DNA of 11,316 bases from an uncultured Candidatus Altimarinota bacterium. GTDB lineage: Bacteria; Patescibacteriota; Gracilibacteria; CAIRYL01. A program made the position numbers and the translations under genes. The stretch spans positions 1 to 11,316 of the forward strand of contig CAMZKZ010000048.1 of NCBI GenBank assembly GCA_947311645.1, written 5' to 3'. The notes under the pieces were generated by a model, which was not told the DNA's origin, made no database searches, and worked only from the letters and a program-made list of their open reading frames with translations. The first letter of the stretch is position 1. Every line of letters begins with the position of its first letter. This document shows positions 6,974 to 11,316 of this stretch, piece after piece.

Positions 6974-8065
6974 ATGACTTTTTTTACATCAGAATCTGGA
7001 ATTACACCATTTTACGACCCAAATAAATCGTATGAAGAAAATTGTAACACTGGACCATTTGGCGGATTTGCAGATGGAGTTGTGTATGAAAACAGAGGAG
7101 AACCTCAATATGAATTTCTTGGGCATAAAGTATACCTTCCATTTGGAATTCCTGCAGGACCAATTCCAAATGCAAATTTTTGTAAAGGAGGATTCGATAA
7201 AGGATTTGATATTATCATGTATAAAACGGTACGAACTCGACCACACCCATGTAATGCATTTCCAAACATTGTTCCTGTAAAAGCTGGAGAAAAACTTACA
7301 ATAGAACAAGCCCAAGCAGGACTCACAATGGGAGACACATTCGCAACTCCAATTGCTATTACCAACTCATTTGGAGTTCCTTCAATTTCTCCAGAACAAT
7401 GGATTCCTGACATGACAAAAGCGGTACAAATGGCAAAAAAAGGACAAGTTTTAGTTGCTACATATCTTGGAACTCCAGGAAACGGAGAAGAAGCATTTAT
7501 TCAAGATTGGGTAGATGGTGCAAAAATGATTTTAGAAACCGGTGCACCAATTGTTGAACTTGATTTATCATGCCCAAATGAAGGAAAATCTTCTTTATTA
7601 TGCCATGATACAGAAAGAGTGGTAAAAATTGTAAAAGCAATTCAACCAATTTTTTCAGAAAAAAATATTCCAGTTCTTATAAAATTATCATACTTTTCTT
7701 CGCAAGAAAAACTAAAAGATTTTATAGAAAAAGTTGCTCCATATGTTGCTGGTTTTAATGCGATAAATACTATTGCAGGAGATGTACGAAAAGAAAATGG
7801 AGAACAAGCTCTTCCAGGAAAAGGACGACTGATTTCTGGAGTATGCGGAGCACCTATTAAATGGGCAGGAATAGACATGGTAAAACGAATGCATGCACTT
7901 CGAAACGAACTCTCTCTCAATTTTATAATTATTGGAACGGGAGGAGTTACAACACCTGCCGATTACAAAGAATATATTGATGCAGGAGCAGATGCTGTAA
8001 TGAGTGCTACTGGTGCAATGTGGAATACCAACCTTGCACAAGAAATAAAAAATAAAGTATTATAA
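6974..8065 (+). CDS. pyrD: Class 1 dihydroorotate dehydrogenase family protein
   Basis: The family oxidises dihydroorotate to orotate with FMN. The 363-aa TIM barrel shows the N-terminal FGIPAGP segment, K84 in YKTVRTRPH (FMN/substrate lysine position), N131 in TNSFGVPS, the SCPN motif with the class 1 catalytic base C200 and N202, N265-T266, and the phosphate-binding GTGGV plus AGADAVMSATGAMW segments near the C-terminus. A Cys base rather than Ser places it in class 1 (soluble), not membrane class 2. About 50 extra N-terminal residues precede the barrel compared with a typical class 1 enzyme. D197 stands where class 1 enzymes normally have an orotate-contacting Asn. No PyrK electron-transfer partner is in the window, so the acceptor is unknown. 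It is co-directional with the PRTase gene 22 nt upstream. Confidence 0.82.
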   Translation: MTFFTSESGITPFYDPNKSYEENCNTGPFGGFADGVVYENRGEPQYEFLGHKVYLPFGIPAGPIPNANFCKGGFDKGFDIIMYKTVRTRPHPCNAFPNIVPVKAGEKLTIEQAQAGLTMGDTFATPIAITNSFGVPSISPEQWIPDMTKAVQMAKKGQVLVATYLGTPGNGEEAFIQDWVDGAKMILETGAPIVELDLSCPNEGKSSLLCHDTERVVKIVKAIQPIFSEKNIPVLIKLSYFSSQEKLKDFIEKVAPYVAGFNAINTIAGDVRKENGEQALPGKGRLISGVCGAPIKWAGIDMVKRMHALRNELSLNFIIIGTGGVTTPADYKEYIDAGADAVMSATGAMWNTNLAQEIKNKVL

Positions 8066-8079
8066 AAAAATTATAATAC
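8057..8079. terminator. Shared terminator built from the two convergent stop codons of pyrD and prmC
   Basis: GTATTATAA (8057-8065) pairs perfectly with TTATAATAC (8071-8079) across a 5-A loop. The left arm is the last two sense codons and stop of pyrD; the right arm is the same for prmC on the other strand. T-rich sequence follows on both strands. The 9-bp stem has one G:C pair, so strength is uncertain. Confidence 0.55.
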
Positions 8080-9075
8080 AATTTTTCCAAAACGCTCTTC
8101 TCCAGAATAATCAGCAAAAAAGTCTATCATTTTTTTGCTGGTTATTTTTTTGCTATCCACAGAAAGCAATGAAGAAAGCAATTGCTCATAATAGTCTTTT
8201 TGATAATTAAGACCTTCTGGGTTCGATGATGAAATAACTCCTGAATCAAACTCAAAAAAACATGAATTAATAGCATAAAAATTTGAATGCTGTTGAAACA
8301 AATCTGTAAACAATTTTTTGTATACATCAGTACCTGTTTTTCCAGAAAATAAAGCTACATGCGGATCTCCTCCCAAAACTTCTGCACTCATTATTTTTGC
8401 ATCACTCTCTGGAATATATGGTAAATTTGTAATAATAAAACAATTTTCTAAAAAAGTAGCATCTTCCCCCACAACACTCTCGAGTAGATTTGATTTTTTC
8501 GTTTGTACAATATCTGATACCTCATACTTATCTATATTTTTTTGTGCAATTTGCAATGCTTTTTCTGAAATATCACACGCAAGAATGCGTAATCTAATAT
8601 TTTTTGAAGAAAGTTTTTTTTCTAAAATTTTTGCAAGCGTTACAGCAATACAACCAGAGCCTGTTCCAATATCTATTATCTTTATCAGTGCTGTATTATT
8701 TTTTATATTTTTTACATAATCTAAAACATACTGTGCAAAATGCTCTACTAAAATTTCTGTTTCTGGGCGAGGTGTTAAGACATCATTTGTTACAATAAAA
8801 TCTAATCCATAAAAATTTTTTATACCTAAAATTTCAGCAATACTATGGTTTTTACATCGCAAGTCTATACAATATAAAAATTTTTGAATTGCATCATCTG
8901 AGATATGTAATGCCTCAAATGATACATACTCTTTTGTAATAAGTTGTATTTTGGATAATCCAAACGCCTCAGAAGCAAGGAGTGCAATATCTAAAGATGG
9001 ATTTTCTATATCATATTTATATAACTGATTTTTTGCAAAATCTAATACATCTTTAAGAATTTTATATTTTTGCAT
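8071..9075 (-). CDS. prmC: Peptide chain release factor N5-glutamine methyltransferase
   Basis: PrmC (HemK) methylates the GGQ glutamine of release factors RF1/RF2 using SAM, raising termination efficiency. The 334 aa contain an N-terminal helical domain (about 1-75), the linker IAEILGIKNFYGLDF with LTPRPETEILVE (79-111), SAM motif I DIGTGSGCIAVTLA (135-148), the ACDIS acidic strand (166-170), and the substrate motif NLPY (217-220). PrmC normally has NPPY here. The protein is longer than the usual 280-290 aa, mostly through extra residues around 120-160 and after 270. It starts 20 nt after the stop of the U32 gene and probably shares its transcript, though a TATAAT in the gap could drive it separately; AGAAGAG just before the ATG is a weak Shine-Dalgarno. 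It ends convergent with pyrD. Confidence 0.92.
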   Translation of the reverse strand: MQKYKILKDVLDFAKNQLYKYDIENPSLDIALLASEAFGLSKIQLITKEYVSFEALHISDDAIQKFLYCIDLRCKNHSIAEILGIKNFYGLDFIVTNDVLTPRPETEILVEHFAQYVLDYVKNIKNNTALIKIIDIGTGSGCIAVTLAKILEKKLSSKNIRLRILACDISEKALQIAQKNIDKYEVSDIVQTKKSNLLESVVGEDATFLENCFIITNLPYIPESDAKIMSAEVLGGDPHVALFSGKTGTDVYKKLFTDLFQQHSNFYAINSCFFEFDSGVISSSNPEGLNYQKDYYEQLLSSLLSVDSKKITSKKMIDFFADYSGEERFGKIVL

Positions 9076-9086
9076 ACTCTTCTATA

Positions 9087-9092
9087 ATTATA
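9087..9092 (-). promoter_or_regulatory. Putative -10 box of prmC
   Basis: A minus-strand TATAAT lies within the 20-bp gap after the U32 stop and ends 11 nt before the prmC ATG. No -35 hexamer is evident. It may allow prmC transcription independent of the upstream gene. Confidence 0.35.
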
Positions 9093-9095
9093 GTG

Positions 9096-10568
9096 TTAGG
9101 CTGCATAGCTCTCTGATGCAATCTCTGCTGGTGTTTTTTTAATTCCAGGATTATGTGCTTCTTGACGAATAAAAATTCCTTCTTCTATTTCTTGTGGACA
9201 ATCAATTGTTACCGATTTATTCAAATTTCCACCATGAACCACATCAACAGATTTCTCACCAAATTTCATATCTTTTGCAATAATAATAAAATCATCATCC
9301 ATATTTGGCATAACAACTTCAAGTTTCGCACCTTCTTCTATTTTATTTTTTACAATAATTTCCAGTCTCCCATCTTTCCAACCAACAACTCTCCCTGCAA
9401 ATTCTTTATTTGCTTTACTTGAATTTGCATCAAATTTTACAGACCCTTTTCGTGGTTTTCCATTTAAAAATCCTGGGAAAAATCCTCTATTTGCCGTTGC
9501 ATGAATTTCTTCCCACAATCGTTCATCATCTTCAATACCATTGGCATAATTATCCAATGCTTTTCTATATGCTCGTGCAATTGTTGCTGCATAATATGCT
9601 GTTTTATTTCGTCCTTCTACTTTTAAAGAACAGACTCCTGCTTCTGCAATTTTTTGCATATCTGTAATCATACACATATCTTTTGAAGACATAATATGTG
9701 TTCCATGAAAATCTTCTTCTACAGGGATAATTTCTCCTTGTCGCTCTTCTTCTTCCCAAAAATTTAATTTTTCAAACTCTCGAATTGATTTCGCATTTTT
9801 TAAAACATCTTCAGTATTACATTCAGATTTTTCTTCTGCGTCATGACATTTTCCAGAACCACAACATTTTTTAGGTTCTTTGTCTGCTACCGGTGCTTTT
9901 TGTTCTTCATGATCACTTACATTTATAATTCTTCCTTCTTCATCAAACACTCTATAATTCCATCGACATGTATGATTACATGCTCCTCTATTTGCATCTC
10001 GCCCCCCAGTAAAATTTGAAAGTAAACATCTTCCTGAATACGCCATACACACTGCCCCATGAATAAAATATTCAAGCTCTAATGTTGGCAATGCTTTATG
10101 AATTTTCGCAACTTCTCTAATTGCCATTTCTCGTGCAAGAATTACTCGTTCTACTCCCATTTCCATCCACATTTTCATGGCTGGAATATTTACAGTACTG
10201 GTTTGTACCGATAAATGCTTTGGAACACTCGGAGCATATTCTCGTGCTAACGATAACACTCCTAAATCTGCAAAAATAATTCCATCTGGTTTTACTTCTT
10301 CTAAAAAAGCCAAATGTTTTTTAATTTGTTCAATCGCAAATTCATGCGGAAATCCATTTAATGTGACATACACTTTTTTATCATTTTTTCGTGCGAAATC
10401 TACTACATCTGTAATATCTTCTTCTGTTACATTATTTTCTCGCGTTCGCAAAGAAAACATTGGCACTCCCACATATACGGCATCTGCTCCATATCGAAAC
10501 GCTGTAAATGCTTTATCTCTACTACCCGCTGGTAATAATAATTCTGGTAATTGTATTTTTTGAGTCAT
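9096..10568 (-). CDS. U32 family protein (TrhP/YegQ-like) with a Cys-rich insert
   Basis: Characterised relatives (E. coli TrhP/YegQ, RlhA) are prephenate-dependent RNA hydroxylases, although the family is named peptidase U32. With the start at 10568 (MTQKIQLPELLLPAG) it has 490 aa. A 14-residue upstream extension to 10610 is open but low-complexity and not conserved in style. Diagnostic features are ELLLPAGSRDKAFTAFRYGADAVY-type N-terminal sequence (10-32), HGAVCMAYSGRC (170-181), NRGACNHTCRW (193-203) and SSKDMCMI (294-301). C174, C181, C197 and C201 are the expected iron-sulfur ligands. The C-terminal part (about 388-470) is a small beta domain. An insert at about 214-276 carries CCGSGKCH (235-242) and C250 and is absent from typical YegQ. 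It is upstream of prmC, so both act on translation. The RNA target is not determinable here. Confidence 0.85.
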   Translation of the reverse strand: MTQKIQLPELLLPAGSRDKAFTAFRYGADAVYVGVPMFSLRTRENNVTEEDITDVVDFARKNDKKVYVTLNGFPHEFAIEQIKKHLAFLEEVKPDGIIFADLGVLSLAREYAPSVPKHLSVQTSTVNIPAMKMWMEMGVERVILAREMAIREVAKIHKALPTLELEYFIHGAVCMAYSGRCLLSNFTGGRDANRGACNHTCRWNYRVFDEEGRIINVSDHEEQKAPVADKEPKKCCGSGKCHDAEEKSECNTEDVLKNAKSIREFEKLNFWEEEERQGEIIPVEEDFHGTHIMSSKDMCMITDMQKIAEAGVCSLKVEGRNKTAYYAATIARAYRKALDNYANGIEDDERLWEEIHATANRGFFPGFLNGKPRKGSVKFDANSSKANKEFAGRVVGWKDGRLEIIVKNKIEEGAKLEVVMPNMDDDFIIIAKDMKFGEKSVDVVHGGNLNKSVTIDCPQEIEEGIFIRQEAHNPGIKKTPAEIASESYAA

Positions 10569-10580
10569 AGTATTGATATA

Positions 10581-10586
10581 TTTATA
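10581..10586 (-). promoter_or_regulatory. Putative -10 box of the U32-prmC unit
   Basis: A minus-strand TATAAA ends 12 nt before the ATG at 10568, the same spacing as at secF, the S41 protease and prmC. No -35 was identified. It supports 10568 rather than 10610 as the start, since the longer reading frame would begin upstream of this box. Confidence 0.4.
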
Positions 10587-10642
10587 ATATAAAAAATATA
10601 ACATAAACACCTTATATTACTCTAATTTTTTTTACTTTATAT

Positions 10643-11074
10643 TTACACGCTTGGCATATACTGTGAATAAAAATCGTGAATTGTAAATTTTATAATCGAC
10701 TCATTGTCATGGTTTGATATCGTTTTTAAAATATTATTTACGAATGGTTCCAGTTTTTCTGCATCTCTATTCTTATAATAATGCAATAATACTAAAAGCA
10801 TTTTAGGATTAATTTTATCTGCAATAGTTGCCTCAATTTCAAACTTTTTTATTAGTAATTTATAGAATTCATAACTTTTATTATGAGATTTCTCACTTGC
10901 TTTAAAATCATTAAATGGATTCTGCAATACATACGAATAAACCATGTTAAATGCTTTTAAATTTAACATAGAAAACAAATCGAGTCTTTCAGGTGTTTTA
11001 GAACTATCTATTGTTAAGTACTCCAAATAAACATTTATAAAATCTAACTCTCTATCTTTCGATTGATCTATCAT
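10643..11074 (-). CDS. Hypothetical protein, unrecognised family
   Basis: This 143-aa protein matches no family I can name. It is soluble-looking, mixed acidic and basic, rich in Leu, Asn and Lys, and appears mostly helical, with no signal peptide, membrane segment or metal motif. All three of its arginines are AGA, whereas 18 of 23 arginines in grpE, the PRTase gene and pyrD are CGA, so it may have been acquired from elsewhere. The ATG at 11074 has no Shine-Dalgarno, and the same frame stays open for 29 further codons upstream without an ATG, GTG or TTG. The gene may therefore be truncated or frameshifted at its 5' end. A 74-bp gap separates it from the U32 gene downstream, and no terminator hairpin was seen there. 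Confidence 0.6.
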   Translation of the reverse strand: MIDQSKDRELDFINVYLEYLTIDSSKTPERLDLFSMLNLKAFNMVYSYVLQNPFNDFKASEKSHNKSYEFYKLLIKKFEIEATIADKINPKMLLVLLHYYKNRDAEKLEPFVNNILKTISNHDNESIIKFTIHDFYSQYMPSV

Positions 11075-11161
11075 TATTATTAGATCATTTAAAGAATTTT
11101 CTAATAATTCCTCTGCCTCTCTACTGTGAAGTGAAATTCTGTTACCTTCCCATGGAATTCT
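11075..11161 (-). other. In-frame, start-less coding-like extension of the hypothetical gene
   Basis: Twenty-nine codons continue upstream of the ATG at 11074 in the same frame to a TAA at 11162-11164. The translation (IPWEGNRISLHSREAEELL, then ENSLNDLII) looks like ordinary protein, and its three arginines are all AGA as in the downstream gene. No standard start codon occurs within it. It may be the remnant of a longer gene, a frameshifted region, or an ORF using a rare ATT start at 11158. Confidence 0.4.
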
Positions 11162-11309
11162 TTAAAATAAAATCTATAACTTCTTAAAAAAATACAATTA
11201 TTCAAGTTAATGATGAACCAAAAACCCACCAACTCACTGCGACGACATAATTGGTAGAGTGCAACTTTTCAATGAAAACCAAATTTAAAGCACAAAAAGG
11301 AAGTGAACT

Positions 11310-11316
11310 ATGCGCA
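11310..11316 (+). CDS. Possible start of a plus-strand gene cut by the window edge
   Basis: ATG at 11310 is preceded by AAGGAAGTGA (11297-11306), the strongest Shine-Dalgarno in the window, with GGA 8 nt from the start. Only two codons (Met-Arg) are visible, so the product cannot be named. The contrast with the SD-poor genes elsewhere suggests a gene of different origin. Confidence 0.35.

Noticed and set aside
7105..7413. Minus-strand open frame opposite pyrD
   Set aside because: It is contained in the conserved DHOD coding region; the Cys/Pro/Gly-rich translation mirrors the real gene.
8318..8719. Plus-strand open frame of 133 codons opposite prmC
   Set aside because: It lies entirely within prmC, whose motifs are clear, and its translation has no family resemblance. 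It is an antisense shadow.
10177..10563. Plus-strand open frame of 128 codons opposite the U32 gene
   Set aside because: It is antisense to the well-supported N-terminal half of the U32 protein and has no own signals.
199..10568. UGA-to-glycine recoding as in Gracilibacteria or Absconditabacteria
   Set aside because: Glycine-rich genes such as obg use only GGN codons, and all genes are complete in the standard code without in-frame TGA.
10569..10610. Fourteen-codon N-terminal extension of the U32 gene
   Set aside because: It is rich in Phe/Tyr/Leu, overlaps the putative TATAAA box, and homologs of this family begin close to the LPELLLPAG segment, so the ATG at 10568 was preferred.
11253..11295. 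tRNA-like text (TTGGTAGAGTGCAAC followed by TTTTCAA)
   Set aside because: It resembles a D arm and a Glu-type anticodon loop, but the anticodon stem does not pair, there is no TTCGA T loop and no matching acceptor stem. It could at most be a decayed remnant.

Overview
This is a low-GC bacterial window carrying mostly housekeeping genes, with a compositionally different stretch at the right end. Ten complete protein genes and one tRNA can be supported. All ten stop codons are TAA (nine) or TAG (obg). The genes are short and tightly packed, several have no recognisable Shine-Dalgarno, and arginine is mainly CGA in the + strand genes. These traits, plus an S-layer-type protease, fit a Candidate Phyla Radiation (Patescibacteria)-like genome. 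That placement is inference; no 16S or ribosomal protein is present. The standard code is used: every gene is open end to end with GGN glycines, so UGA=Gly recoding is not supported.

Layout. 1-198: an AT palindrome terminator and a pyrimidine-rich repeat tract downstream of galU. 199-3471 (minus): secF > obg > galU, 16-20 bp apart, probably one operon. 3472-3606: divergent promoter region with an inverted repeat and a good sigma70-type promoter for tRNA-Arg(UCU) at 3607-3683, followed by a hairpin terminator that also serves the convergent protease gene. 3748-5496 (minus): a secreted S41 C-terminal processing protease with three SLH-like repeats and a PDZ domain. 5497-5619: divergent regulatory region with a 19-bp palindrome over the grpE -35. 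5620-6201 (plus): grpE and its terminator. 6286-8065 (plus): an orotate phosphoribosyltransferase-like gene and a class 1 dihydroorotate dehydrogenase, the two steps flanking orotate in UMP synthesis. 8071-10568 (minus): a U32-family protein (TrhP/YegQ-like) with a Cys-rich insert, then prmC. 10569-11316: an unrecognised gene with different arginine codon use, a start-less in-frame extension, and, at the very edge, a strong ribosome binding site before an ATG.

Functional themes are protein export and quality control (SecF, S41 protease, GrpE), ribosome and translation maturation (Obg, PrmC, U32 protein, tRNA-Arg), nucleotide-sugar supply (GalU) and pyrimidine synthesis. Intergenic signals are unusually legible: four AT-rich hairpin terminators, one built from two convergent stop codons, and a recurring TATAAT-like box only 11-12 nt before start codons that suggests very short 5' leaders. 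I did not see an obvious novel multi-gene system. The items most worth a second look are the Cys-rich insert in the U32 protein, the substituted active-site residues in the pyrimidine pair, the ctpA/grpE palindrome and the foreign-looking right edge.
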